Assembly: GCA_001414485.1 (NCBI GenBank)
Contig: LLEY01000148.1
Span: 98,106 to 162,105 of the forward strand
DNA: 64,000 nucleotides
Direction of reading: 5' to 3'
Source of the DNA: Calycina herbarum
Lineage: Eukaryota > Ascomycota > Leotiomycetes > Helotiales > Pezizellaceae
Below, piece after piece: positions 1 to 10,502 of the stretch (position 1 is its first letter; each line of letters starts with the position of its first letter). The translations under genes were made by a program, and so were the position numbers. Below the pieces are notes generated by a model, which was not told where the DNA came from, did not search any database, and saw only the letters and a program-made list of their open reading frames with translations.

Positions 1-78
1 ATATATACATGTCACTCGGTTTAATTTTCTGATGTTGCATGTGTATCAAGCAAAAAAGTTCCTTACGATAGAGCAACG

Positions 79-2052
79 ATGTCCAAAGTTCTTCCACCAC
101 CCCTCCTCGGAAAACACGAAACCTTTGCTCTCATTAATCCCGGTACAGAACTTTACCATCGAAAACTAGACTCGCGCAACTTGCTCAAAAACAGAACCCG
201 AGACTATGTAGCCATCTCCTACGTTTGGTCAGAATGGAAAGAAAACCCTTCTGATCGCTTCCCAAAGTGGGAGCTGGTTCGCGAGCGACTCCTCTGGATT
301 GTAGGCGATAAATCGACAAAAGCTATGCGCCAGGAGACTGGCGATGCTTCAACTTGTTGGTTGGACTCGAAATGTATCAATCAAGATTCTGCGAAGAGTA
401 AATCATATTGGATTCCGAGGATGGATCAAATTTACGCGGGTGCGAGGTGCACTGTATTGTTGATGAGAGATCCAAGTCTTTTGGGCTTGGTAGCTGTTGC
501 GCAAGGTCTGAAGTGCAGTGTTAAGGCTAAGACTTCCATGGTTCAGTGGCCACATAGCTGTCTCCTTTCCCAGAGCTGCACCACGCTTCCCGTCTTGTCT
601 GTTGGGCAGGAGATTATGTGTATCGAAGCACTCAAACGTCTTTTTGAAGGGGGTTGGAGAAAACGAGCTTGGATCTTCCAGGAGATTCTTCTGTCGCAGA
701 AATACCTAGTCTGCTTCCACAATGGGGAATACATTGAACTCGGCGACATTGTTGTTATCGCGAACCTGCTTTTACAAACTCACCCAACTGAGACTTGGCT
801 AGGAGACTTCGCAGACTGGGGACGACGCCTCTTCTACCTCAGGCACTTCAACGCAGAGTCCGAATTCCATCACCTATCCGAGGCAAATCTCCTCCAGATG
901 TCGACAGGACTAGAAGCCACAGTTCCAGCCGATAAAATTTACGCCCTTTGCGGAATAATGGGACTTAAGAATGTCCCCTACAACATGGAACATTCCTCCG
1001 ATGAAGCTTTCCAAGTCGTGGTAGAAGAGTTAGTGAAGAATGGCCGTTTGGCATGGCTATACGCAATATCCCCACCCTTAAACGACGAGGGAATACATCT
1101 TAGCGAGGCTGAAATCACACCATTTCTTCTGACTAGACTCGCGGATAAATTGGTTGGCAATCGGAACAAGATGCAGTTCTCTAAAACCTCACTTAGAGTC
1201 CCGGTTCTATGTATTGGGAAAATAGTCCAAACTAAGTCCCTCACTAAAGCTCTCCTCGAGGCATCAAATTGGGTAAAACAACACAACTCCGTGGACTTTC
1301 CAAAGAACCTCGAACATCTCTTCTTCCTCCCCAAAGTCATTCGTAGACTCGCTTTGGACCTCATTAACCCCCTCATTACAGATCCCCTCTTCGGTGAAAT
1401 TTGTCTCGGACTTGGGATTCCTCGAGAAAAAGAATCAAGACCAACTAGGATATGGAGGATGATAATGGCATTATGCACCATGGATTTATCCCCGTCAGTT
1501 ACCCCAACGGCAGAAGGCATTTCAAACCCAGAACATCGATCTGCTTTCATACTCGCGAATTCCGCTGCCGCATCTCTTCAACATCGTCTAAAACTGGTTC
1601 AAAACTCCTACCTCATGATCTGGTACGGTTCCCCCCTCCTCACCACCACAACTCTAGGTCTTGGCCCTGTCAGCTGTGAAATAGGCGATAATATCTGCTC
1701 CATAAAAGATGACAAGGAACTCCTCCTCGCGGCCTCCTTTGACGAGAAATCTGAAACCTCGAAATCTGAGGGAGTAGATGCACATTTCAAGGGTATGATT
1801 TACCATCTGGATTCCGTACAGACACTTCAATGGCGTGTAAGAGTTTTACTCGTCGATGCTGTGCTTATACCGGATTATTTTCAACGACCGGTGTTTGGAG
1901 ACCATCCTTATAGGGATAGGAAAAGGGATTGCAGGTTTGATGAGTGGATGAATCCGGGTGCGAAGACAGGGCTGACTTTGCCGGGGTTGTTCGGCGCGGA
2001 GATGGTGAAGGGGGAGGGGATATATTTGAATTTGTTGAGGAGGGGATTTTAG
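79..2052 (+). CDS. HET-domain (heterokaryon incompatibility) protein
   Basis: Single-exon gene of 657 residues starting at an ATG (AACGATGTCC). The N-terminal third carries the HET domain signature: YVAISYVW at about residues 43-50, then CWLDSKCINQD at about 93-103 and RMDQIYAGA at about 114-122, followed by the WRKRAWIFQE block near residue 195 that is standard in this family. HET domains are associated with programmed cell death after fusion of incompatible hyphae; a partner or trigger cannot be read from sequence. The C-terminal 400 residues show no domain I recognise. The 3' end of the coding strand becomes strongly G-rich. A lipase gene and a truncated DUF7580-like gene follow, so this end of the window has an allorecognition flavour, but the lipase may be ordinary housekeeping. 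Family assignment is firm; biological role is inference. Confidence 0.9.
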   Translation: MSKVLPPPLLGKHETFALINPGTELYHRKLDSRNLLKNRTRDYVAISYVWSEWKENPSDRFPKWELVRERLLWIVGDKSTKAMRQETGDASTCWLDSKCINQDSAKSKSYWIPRMDQIYAGARCTVLLMRDPSLLGLVAVAQGLKCSVKAKTSMVQWPHSCLLSQSCTTLPVLSVGQEIMCIEALKRLFEGGWRKRAWIFQEILLSQKYLVCFHNGEYIELGDIVVIANLLLQTHPTETWLGDFADWGRRLFYLRHFNAESEFHHLSEANLLQMSTGLEATVPADKIYALCGIMGLKNVPYNMEHSSDEAFQVVVEELVKNGRLAWLYAISPPLNDEGIHLSEAEITPFLLTRLADKLVGNRNKMQFSKTSLRVPVLCIGKIVQTKSLTKALLEASNWVKQHNSVDFPKNLEHLFFLPKVIRRLALDLINPLITDPLFGEICLGLGIPREKESRPTRIWRMIMALCTMDLSPSVTPTAEGISNPEHRSAFILANSAAASLQHRLKLVQNSYLMIWYGSPLLTTTTLGLGPVSCEIGDNICSIKDDKELLLAASFDEKSETSKSEGVDAHFKGMIYHLDSVQTLQWRVRVLLVDAVLIPDYFQRPVFGDHPYRDRKRDCRFDEWMNPGAKTGLTLPGLFGAEMVKGEGIYLNLLRRGF

Positions 2053-3026
2053 GTTTGGCTTTCTATTTTGGATGTAGGGTTTTGGTTTTAGGATGTCTTG
2101 AACTGAGAGTAATATCTCTGTGGTACCTACCAGCTTCTGTCTAAGAATGGTTTCGATCCATTCCAGTTAACATCAGGTGATTGTAACCTCAGCCGGTTCG
2201 ATGCCGAGTAGGGAGTATTCAACCCTTCTCTCCTACCCGACTGTCGATTCGGAGTTGCGTTTCAATTGGAGTTAAGGGGTTGGGGATTAAACGAATTCTT
2301 TGTCACGTGTTCATGACGTTTGGGTGGAATCTGGAGTGTGGAAAGTCGTCTTTTCGAAATGATGCTGCTGAGTATTGAATAGTCGTTCCGCCTATTAGTT
2401 TTCCTGCGATTTTATGTATGGTTTCATTTGCTTTTTCTTCATCATCCACTTATCGAACTCTTGTTGTGATGTCTAGCGGCTTCCCCATGACCCTTTTCTT
2501 GGAAATGCATGTGTTTTCCATCCAGCCCAATGAGAAAATTGTTGATCACGGCTGCACACGTACCAACCGTGTCTTGGTGCCTGGAGTACTCTCTCCAGAA
2601 TGTGGTTCCTTTCTTCTTGTTATTCCTGGATGCTATTCTAGCGAATCGTTATCCACCTAGGAACCACGTTTTATATCACGTGTGTCTTACATCAAGCTTT
2701 CGTTCGTCCTTGGACGATTTTGGCGACCAGATGTCAAGAGACTCAGTCATTGTTTGGAACAGTCATACTGTAGGAATATCAGCTTGTGAAGTCACTGGGT
2801 TGATAAGTCAGGTTTAGACTGACTTAGTTTCGCAACATCTGAACACGCACACTTGTAAGTCGTGACTCCACGGCAAGTATCGTGATGATAGTTAAGGCAA
2901 GCTATAAACTTGAAGCCCCGATAAGTATTTTTTCTCACGGCTGCATTTTCAGAATTTTAATACTTACGTTTTCTATTTTTCCTTCTTCGTCTTTCTTACC
3001 TTTCTATCTACGCCATACCCCGCAAC
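2053..3026. other. Intergenic, no gene seen
   Basis: About 970 bases between the HET gene and the esterase. Short open frames here have no recognisable composition or splice partners. The last 60 bases before the ATG at 3027 are pyrimidine-rich, as expected for a fungal promoter or leader. Confidence 0.6.
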
Positions 3027-4422
3027 ATGGATTCTACAGAAGATACCCCACAAGATACCCACCACCTATGCGTCCTCATTCATGGGTAACTGCTCCATTT
3101 CTCTTCTGTTCGGGGAAAAAAGAACTAACGTCATCCAGATTCTGGGGAAGTCCGAAAGACCTCCAAGTAATGGCTCAAACTCTCCAAAATAAAGATCCAA
3201 CCGTCCACATTCTAATAGCAAAATCCAACAATGGAAACCTTACCTACGACGGAATCGACATTGGCGGCGAGCGAATCTGCAAAGAGATAGAAGAAGAGAT
3301 CTCAAAGCTATCCGAGGAAGAAAAAGTGATAACAAAATTATCACTAGTAGGGTATTCGCTTGGAGGACTAATAGCTCGATATACAGCTGGTCTTTTGTAT
3401 AGCAAGGGATTCTTTAAAACCATCAAACCTATGGTATGAAATCCTCTCTCAAAAATTGCAATTTTATCTGGGATATAGCTGAATAAAAACAGAATTTCAC
3501 AGCCTTCGTCTCACCCCACCTCGGCGTCAGAGCCCCATTGAAAGGCTGGCAAAACTCCCTCTGGAACGTCTTTGGTGCCCATACCCTCCTAACATCCGGT
3601 TGGCAACTCTTCATGATTGATAAATTTCGCGACACCGGCCGTCCTCTCCTGGAAATCCTCTCTGATCCAAATTCGATATTCATAAAAGGACTTTCCCAGT
3701 TTCATCGTCGATCCTTGTACACCAATATCCTGAACGATCGAAGTGCTGTATATTATACTACTAGTATCTCAGCAACGGACCCTTTTGTGAAGTTAGAGAA
3801 TCTAGATGTTAGGTACTTAGAGGGGTATGAGGATGTGCTTTTAGATCCGAAGAGACTTTTTGTAGAAGCTGAAGTACTCCCCTTACCACTCTCAACCCGT
3901 CTCATCCAGAAAACGAAGCTCGGACTCTTGAAGTTCCCATTCTTGGTAGCCTTCATTGCCTACATACCAATCGGATTCCTAGAACTGGTTTTCAACTCCA
4001 CACTCAGCGCGATCCAATCTTTCCAACGAATAAAAGACTACGAACAGAGACGCGAACCGAATTATTACCGTGTTCCTTTCATTCAAGGAGCGATGGAAGA
4101 TGTTTATCAAAACCTCAACAACGCTCAAAGTCACGAATATCTTGGTTGGTCGGAGGGAGGAGAATCTGGAAGTTATGAGTCTTCACCAATATCCTCACTC
4201 TATCTTTCCCAGCCCGAAGCTTGTGGGAAAATTCTAGCACTCACACCTTCGCAATTCCAAATGATAGATTCGTTGAATAGTTTGGGATGGAGGAAATACC
4301 ACGTCCACATATGGAAAGCGCAACATAGTCACGCTGCTATTATTGTTCGAACCGATAAACCAAGTTTCGATGATGGGAGGGTGGTTTTGAGACATTGGGC
4401 TGAGGAGGAATTTACTTTTTGA
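3027..4422 (+). CDS. DUF676/Lpl1-like serine esterase (lipid-droplet lipase family)
   Basis: Three exons: 3027-3085, 3139-3433, 3493-4422, giving 427 residues. Intron 1 (53 bp, GTAACT...CAG with an ACTAAC branch) splits a glycine codon and joins VLIHG to FWGSP, the oxyanion-side loop. Intron 2 (59 bp, GTATGA...CAG) is phase 0. The nucleophile elbow is GYSLGG with Ser93; a His-Ser-His near the C terminus is a candidate catalytic histidine. The arrangement (HGFWGSP, GYSLGGLIARY, HLGVRAP) is that of the fungal putative serine esterase family containing yeast Lpl1, a phospholipase of lipid droplets. A hydrophobic stretch at about residues 270-295 could be membrane-associated. The ATG at 3027 is chosen because it alone reads into the conserved first strand; an upstream open frame in another phase is discarded. 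Confidence 0.88.
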
Positions 4423-4975
4423 GATATTTCCGTTCTTTATTGCTTTTTGGAGTTAGACAACTAGACTGAATGGGGTCGAAGAGTGTGGGGATGTGATATT
4501 TTAGGGATGTGTTTTAGTACTGATGGGAGTTAATTGATAGATGGGTTGCACAACCATTTGGAAATCATTACAGCTAAGAAGATCTCCAGATAATCTGGGT
4601 TTCCTAAAATCCCATCTCATCACTTCCATGTAGTAACTTCGCAATGTCATTTTCCAGTGATAATTCACACATCACCACTCGGTAGGCAACAGATACATCA
4701 CCAAGGATTTTGGTCACCTCCTCAAAATCACAGCCCAAACTTTCTCTGACTATTTTACTCGGGGTTCCAAAGACTTGGAAATTCGATGTGAGGTGAGAAA
4801 GAGTGGTCATCTATGAAGGCAGCATGTCGTGATGCGACCTTAATTTAGGCTGAGTGATCTTCGCGAAGTTGTCATGCTCTTCCTACGGATTTGAGAAGCT
4901 GAGTGAAAGTTTTTTGGGGCAATTGTAACTCCATTAGTTTTTGATAGAACAATAGATGTCGCGACTACTTTGACG
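4423..4975. other. Intergenic, possible remnant of the DUF7580-like gene
   Basis: Lies between the convergent 3' ends of the esterase and the truncated DUF7580-like gene. A 68-codon minus-strand frame at 4604-4810 is the only open frame of note; it could be leftover coding sequence from the missing C-terminal part of the minus-strand gene, but I see no motif that proves it. Confidence 0.35.
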
Positions 4976-5604
4976 CTATGAATCTTGGAGTTCCAAAGGC
5001 TGATCAGCGAGTCTGCAGAAATGTTCATTCAGCTTTTTGAGGTCATGGAGAGCCTTTTCTAGCTGTGGAACAGAGAAGCTGAAGTTCCCGCTTCGCATCC
5101 TCCCTCTTTGACCCCCAACTGAGCCTTGCTGAAATCATCAATAAAGGATTAGCAGAGGTGCCAATAGACTCAACGAGTTGTAATGACTTCTTGTAAATCA
5201 CTTACTGGTAATTTATCCACCGCGAACGGCAGGTTTATTGTTTCGCCTTCAAGATCGTCCAGTTTCTTACGTATTCGACAAATCGTCGAATGGAAAGGAA
5301 CACCCAAGTCTTGTAACTGTGTTACGAGTCTCTTGTCGAGAAGTTCATCGAACCACAAACAATGCTTGGGCTCTTTCAGCATTGTTCTAGCGGTTTGACG
5401 ATCAATTATTGTGGCTAGGAGCAAAGTGCACTCGTTGCGAACTATGGTCTTTTGGGTTCTTAATTGTCGTTGGAATAGTTCGAGCTTAGGAAAGAATTGC
5501 GTATAGTGTTTGAACGGCCTGAATACCTTCTCGTAAAGCTCGGCGGTTGAGATCATGGTAGGGAGCACCCGTGACACAAGATCAGAATCTTTGAGTCCAG
5601 TCAT
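4976..5604 (-). CDS. DUF7580-like protein, truncated
   Basis: Two exons, 5604-5206 and 5128-4976, joined by a 77-bp intron (GTAAGT...TTTCAG, phase 0), encode 183 residues ending in TAG. The N terminus (MTGL...VLPTMISTAELYE), a block with FKHYTQFFPKLELFQRQLRTQ, then TIVRNECTLLL, are the pattern I know from the N-terminal region of DUF7580 proteins, which often sit with HET/HeLo incompatibility genes. Exon 2 adds a coiled segment (QLEKALHDLKKLNEHF). Family members usually run to about 550-600 residues, so this copy has lost the C-terminal two thirds, probably by a stop or deletion. The ATG at 5604 is used because the longer open frame starts at a TTG. It may be a decaying gene or a short regulator; I favour decay. 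Confidence 0.55.
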
Positions 5605-5966
5605 TTTTATTCCCAACTGCTGCGAGAATTGTGAGAACAATGACCGTGTAGATTGTTTCTAGAATTGGAAGTTTCTTATTTTTATCTGTTTGGGCCCAAA
5701 TTTCCCATTCTGCCTACAGAAAAGCCCGATATGCTAGGAACCCAATGTCTCACCACACTTCACTAATATTGGTTCGTTGAAATGCACCACAAGCCAAGCC
5801 CTACCCACAGCCCACTCGTTCGTGTTAATTCGTAAATACCTTCATGGAGATTGCTGGTTGATACACGGGCATAGCCTTCATCTAAATTAAGTTATCATTC
5901 GAAAAAGATGGAATAACTGAGGAACTCTTCAAATTATCTGCATTGTTTCTATGCAATCTAGTCTAA

Positions 5967-7192
5967 ATGTCAACTCAGACTACAGTCGATTCTACCTCAG
6001 CACATCAAAGTGAAAATCCTGCGAGGGCGCTCTACAAACCCGTTGCTGGCGTTCTTTCACCATTGGTACTATCAGCGTCCGAATGTTTCCCTGGTATCAG
6101 CGAACAGGATATCAAATCCCTGGAGGGTTCGGTTGGTAAGCTGTTCTTCTGGGGGAATGGTTTTGAGAATGGGAAACTGGAGAGAGTTCTCGAAGAATCC
6201 GACGATCTTAATGAAAGCATAACAACTTCCCTCGAAGCTATAGCTAAGGTTTTATTATACAGTAGTTTTTTTCTACTCTTGTCATATTAATGTCATACTA
6301 ACTTGACTCAGAGCTTCTTCCCCGTCTCAACGATGCCGTATCGAGTAGCTCGTTTGGTCATGAGATGAATTTGCAACGAGAAGAATTAGCTGCCTTACTA
6401 GTCTTACTTGAGCAATGCAAGAGAGACTTGGAATTTGACGGCGATGAATACTTGGCGGGATACAACGATGGAAATCACCAATGGGCCCATACGGGTGGAC
6501 ATGATCCTAAAAATGGCGAAGACTTTGCCAAAGTTACCCTTTCTGAAAATCATAGCTTAGCGATTGGCTCTCTGGGTTCATATATCAATTGCTTAATGGA
6601 CCTTGTACCCTCCATAGATGCCACCTTAAGGTCTCTTCAGAACCCCGCCAACACTGTTAGCAGCGTTCAGCCTTGGAGGGAAGAGAGAGCTAAAGAGGTT
6701 GCAGAAATCAGGGTTTCCGGCAATTTTCAAGCCGGAGATCATAGTATAAGCTTCTTATTTGTCGTCAATGAGTTGCCTACCAATGATCACGCATCAGATG
6801 CGGGATCTGTAATTGCCCGATACATCAATGGACGCTGGCGTCCTCCCCGTGTTACACGAGGATATTTCCAACAAGAACCGGGCTTAGTATACCGCTGGGC
6901 AGATGGTGTTGTATCTGAGGCTCCAAATTATACTTGGAGCTCCAAAGATCTCATACCGGGCATTGCGGACGGGAGGATATATAACGCAGATAAACAATGC
7001 TTCCCAAGTTACTATAGAGCTACAACATTGTTCTATTGTAATCGGTTTGACCTTTTCTTCTCTACAAAAGGAGATGCCAGTATGTATATAGAAGACGACT
7101 ACCGCCCTCTTACATTTTCTCACGATCGTGGGATCTCGCGCTTAGAACATGCCGGAGAGTGGCCCCATCTAGATGTTCGAGAAGCCGACTAG
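5967..7192 (+). CDS. Uncharacterised protein, two exons
   Basis: Exon 1 5967-6261 and exon 2 6312-7192 give 391 residues. The 50-bp intron (GTAGTT donor, a perfect TACTAAC branch, ACTCAG acceptor) is phase 1; the alternative donor at 6249 does not keep the frame. I do not recognise the family. The first third is helical and acidic (LEGSVGKLF, LLPRLNDAV, EELAALLVLLEQCKRDL). The second part is rich in Trp, Tyr and Gly with short beta-like repeats (RYINGRWRPPR, YNYTWSS-like), loosely reminiscent of lectin-type propeller blades; that is only an impression. No signal peptide or membrane segment. The C terminus is uncertain: two further spliced open frames at 7320-7554 may be its true last exons, with the stop at 7192 then lying in an intron. 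Confidence 0.6.
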
Positions 7193-7319
7193 ACATTTAC
7201 TCCCGAAAAATTACCAGAAACGAGACGAAGAAAACGATAGCAATGAGCACGACAGCGGACATAAAGGGTCAGGTGGGCTCTTACCAATTGCTATTTCATT
7301 GGTAGCCTTTTCCTGTCAG

Positions 7320-7554
7320 AATCGGGAGAATCTTCATCATGTCCTTGTAGAAGACAAGGTATGGAGAGATGGAAAGTGGCATAGGCATAATAGGATAACA
7401 GGACGTAAGTATATAACAACTCGTAAGACGGGTTTTGTGCAAAGTATTAATACATAAAACAGGACAACCAGAACGTGGGATTGTTACGACCGTGTACCTA
7501 GACCCTGAGAATCCGCAGGGTTCAACTTCGGATACACTCTTTGAGCTGGAGTAA
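7320..7554 (+). other. Exon pair, possible 3' exons of the preceding gene or a remnant
   Basis: Two open segments, at least 7320-7404 and 7463-7554, are joined by a clean phase-1 intron (GTAAGTAT...AAAACAG, 58 bp) and end in TAA. The joined frame contains VWRDGKWHRHNRITG and YLDPENPQG and looks coding. One way to attach it to the upstream gene is a GTATGT donor at 7080 spliced to TTGGTAG at 7305, which keeps frame but would skip an open 37-codon stretch. It may equally be a detached remnant. Confidence 0.45.
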
Positions 7555-8634
7555 GGACGTACTGCTTTATTTCGGTAAAAACCCTTTTTGGTGGGTTCAG
7601 TACTGCTCGAGGGTTTATTCTGCTGCACATAGCTCGTCAAAAAGAAACACATTTTTATCTCAGCAAATTTGGTTGAATAAGACAAATGAAGAATTATATA
7701 CAGATTCCAAAGAGCTCCAAACTCAACTTGCTTGCTGCAAAAAGAGATTGTTCACTTGCATCCTTGATTATCATAAGTAAAGAAATAGTAAATTTCGGAT
7801 AACGCCGAGCTTAATGTGCTTGCCGAATTATTTACTTGACTACTCAAAGAGTGGGGTGGGTGCGTGGAATGCCCCATCACAACAATAGTATGTCTAAAAG
7901 AGCTCAAAAAAACACTAAAAAAATCTAGAACGAATCTCCAATATTCAATGAATGATTTCAATGCATGATTTCAAGAAATTGTGCCTATTTTAATTGCTAT
8001 GTTGAAGCTTTATTTTAAATTTAAGACCATTTTCTAAGGAAATAAAATCCGACGTTTTTTCCAGGAGTGGTACTTCATATCTCTCGAACAGAGCGCTGGA
8101 CTCTACAAATATATTATAAACTGAAAAGACTCGTAAATTTCTAGAGAACTATAGATTCACATAGAGGTAAAATTAACAATAAACAATAAACCAAACACTG
8201 AAACAAACTAGGCTCTGTCAAGTTACTAGCGATAGGAGCTAGGATGGTTGCGGATTACATTGTAGAGACTGAAAATCACTTGATAGTTCTTCATAAACAT
8301 ACCAGCATGATTTTAAAGAACTCATCAGCCCTGTCTTCATATCTCATCACCCCTTCCCTTTCAAAGGAAAAATTTGGTAGGAAAGTGAAATTAAAGACGG
8401 GTACGAGGAAAAGCGATCTCGAATAAAACGCCTCAATTCTTTTGGAATAACCTCCAGATAGCAATAGATAAACCCCGAATGGACGATCCCAAAAGGAAAT
8501 GAGTATGAATACCGCGGGTATAGATGTAAGAAAATATACTGGAGAATGGTCTTTGAATCTAGTCAACTTCGGCGCGCGCGTTTTCCGACAGCAAGAGATC
8601 ATGGAAGGGAGTGGATTTGGGGCTCTAGACCGGC

Positions 8635-8826
8635 GGTCGCGCCTTCCCTTCTCACTTTCAGGTTCTCGTTCTCTACATGACAGGAAGTCTAGGTCGGGGC
8701 AAGAGGGAAGGAGCGACCGCGAGCCTCGTATCGTATCCTGGAGTTGTCGACACAATTGGGTGAAATCGGCAGTCCCGTCCCGGGCCAACCTGATCTCCAG
8801 GACGAGTAAATGGGGAAGGAGCGACC
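8635..8826. repeat. Inverted and direct copies of a 14-bp motif
   Basis: GGGAAGGAGCGACC occurs at 8705-8718 and again at 8813-8826 in the same orientation. Its reverse complement occurs at 8635-8648 with one mismatch. The first pair could form a hairpin with a loop of about 56 bases. Confidence 0.7.
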
Positions 8827-8877
8827 TTGTCCGGGAGAGAGGACGAGGCCAAGACAGAGAAAAAACGACCAAGATAG

Positions 8878-8965
8878 TGCTATTGGCAGGTCACTTACAA
8901 ATAGCTTGCCAAGACTTGTCTACAAGAGACGGAGTAGTGCTATTAGTAGGTCACCTACTAATAGC
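8878..8965. repeat. 60-bp-spaced repeat of a palindromic motif
   Basis: At 8940-8964 there is a perfect 12-bp palindrome, CTATTAGTAGGT, one base, then its exact reverse complement. Exactly 60 bases upstream, at 8880-8904, is a degraded copy sharing AGTGCTATT, AGGTCAC and AATAG. The second copy is self-complementary, the first is not. Confidence 0.75.
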
Positions 8966-9100
8966 CACCCTTTATTTTTATTTTCAATCGTCCTCGTAAG
9001 ATATAAATCTAGATTCGTGAATGTAACGTTGAACCGAGAGTTGCTTGTTCCAAGTAACCACTTCTGTGTTTACTATGTTTCAAGAGAAACTGCGCTGCAA

Positions 9101-10301
9101 CATCAAAGTCATCGCTAGTCTTTCCTAAATAAAATCAACCAAATTTCAACTAAAACAATAATTAACTTAATACAGCTGACTGGCGGCTTACTCGACGAAC
9201 GACAGCTTACTCCTAAAGAGTTAGACAGAGTTGGTTTGTAGGGAAACAATTTTGAGGATGTAAAACAAAGCGGGGAAACTGGACCTTGCCAAGTTATTGG
9301 CAAGCCAGGATGATGGCGATTCGAATTGTGGAGCTTGGAGATCATTTTGATAGGTACAAGTAGAGCAGAGCTCTCGTTAGAAATGAAGTTATCCAGAAAT
9401 TTCAAACACGGCAGCAGAGAATTCACTCTCTGGCCTGGAAATAAATCTCTCCGTTCTCACCATCACTTCCTTTTCAACTGTCGCATGCAACTTCTGGCAG
9501 GCGCAAACGGCGGGGCTGACAGACCCCCCACAATTCGTCCTATTGCGGAATAGCGCCAAGCTCAGTCCACCTCTTGTCTTTCGAGCTCTCCTCCGTCATT
9601 CACGAACAAACCTTCCGTCAACGAAGCATACCGCATTGTCCTGCACTCGATTCAAGTTCCGAATCCCCTCATTTAATTATGTGAGTACTGCTAATTTTCC
9701 TTTCGTTCATTCCTTGTCCGGGAGCATCGAGCACGCGAGCGTCGGTGCAAACTCGAGGTGGGCAGATCGCGGAGCAAGTTGGGCATCCTTGCAGGTTGAT
9801 TAATCGCTCATACTCTAGTCGAGCAATTGCACAAGAACCCAGCAAAGAAAGAGGAGAAACCGATGTTTTATTGAGCTCTATTTACCTTCAGTTTCTTGGA
9901 GTAATTATTCTGTTCTTCCTTGTTCAGGCATACCTCGTACAGTTCCCGCTGTCAATTTCGGTTCTCTGATCAGTTGTGGCATGTTTGAGCTCAAAGGCTA
10001 ATTGATATCAACAGCAGAACTCAACGAAATTCCTCACTTCAATTGATCTTCGTTCGGTCTTCGATAATATCTTGACAGGTACGGCTTTCCTTCCATACCA
10101 CTTTCCTCGGATTCACCTACACATTTGACCTGAAGAAGCGGGGTCTGGGGTTCTCAGCTATTCGGAACTTTTGTCCACAACCTAGATCCTTACTTTAGGG
10201 ACCTAGGTTTGGATTCAATTGAAACTGGTTGAAGTGCTGGCAAAAGTTCTACTTTTCTCAAGAATGAAGATATGCTAACCATCATGCGTCATATAGTCAA
10301 A
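9101..10301. other. Intergenic and probable 5' leader of the small membrane protein
   Basis: No gene accepted. From about 9540 the plus strand is CT-rich and contains a good donor (GTGAGTACTG at about 9681), so a long leader with one or more untranslated-region introns upstream of the ATG at 10302 is plausible. Short open frames here look like chance. Confidence 0.4.
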
Positions 10302-10502
10302 ATGGCACCAACCTCTTCCCTCCAAATCCGCGATGCCGTCCACCAATTCGCCAAGCGAGAAAAGAACTGGGCCCAGCGAGAAGTAGGAGTCGTCGTCGTC
10401 TTCTGCATCGTCTTCATCGTCGCAAGCGGCCTCATCGGACTCGCCATCTCTCGCGCAATCTCCCGAAAGCGTCTTCGAAATGCCTCCCGATCTGCCGTCT
10501 AA
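10302..10502 (+). CDS. Small single-pass membrane protein, 66 residues
   Basis: ATG in good context (AAAATGGCA), stop TAA at 10500-10502. The protein has a basic/charged N-terminal half (DAVHQFAKREKNWAQRE), one strong transmembrane segment at about residues 30-52 (GVVVVFCIVFIVASGLIGLAI) and a basic tail (SRKRLRNASR). The charge distribution suggests a tail facing the cytosol or matrix. I believe short proteins with this layout are conserved among ascomycetes, but I cannot name one. The ATG ten codons upstream in the same frame is rejected because of its poor context. Confidence 0.75.
   Translation: MAPTSSLQIRDAVHQFAKREKNWAQREVGVVVVFCIVFIVASGLIGLAISRAISRKRLRNASRSAV

Larger units (their letters stand above)
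7555..9100. other. Non-coding, AT-rich then GC-rich repeat-bearing stretch
   Basis: From 7555 to about 8550 the DNA is AT-rich with no credible gene. From about 8560 to 8990 it becomes clearly more GC-rich and carries inverted and direct repeats, listed separately. Overlapping open frames on both strands here have biased low-complexity composition and I do not accept them as genes. The composition change suggests an inserted or relic element. Confidence 0.5.

Noticed and set aside
978..1550. 190-codon minus-strand frame inside the HET gene
   Set aside because: Antisense shadow of a well-supported coding exon.
8291..8999. Long overlapping open frames on both strands (193 and 166 codons)
   Set aside because: They overlap antisense, lie in a repeat-bearing GC-rich island, lack domains and start or end without splice context.
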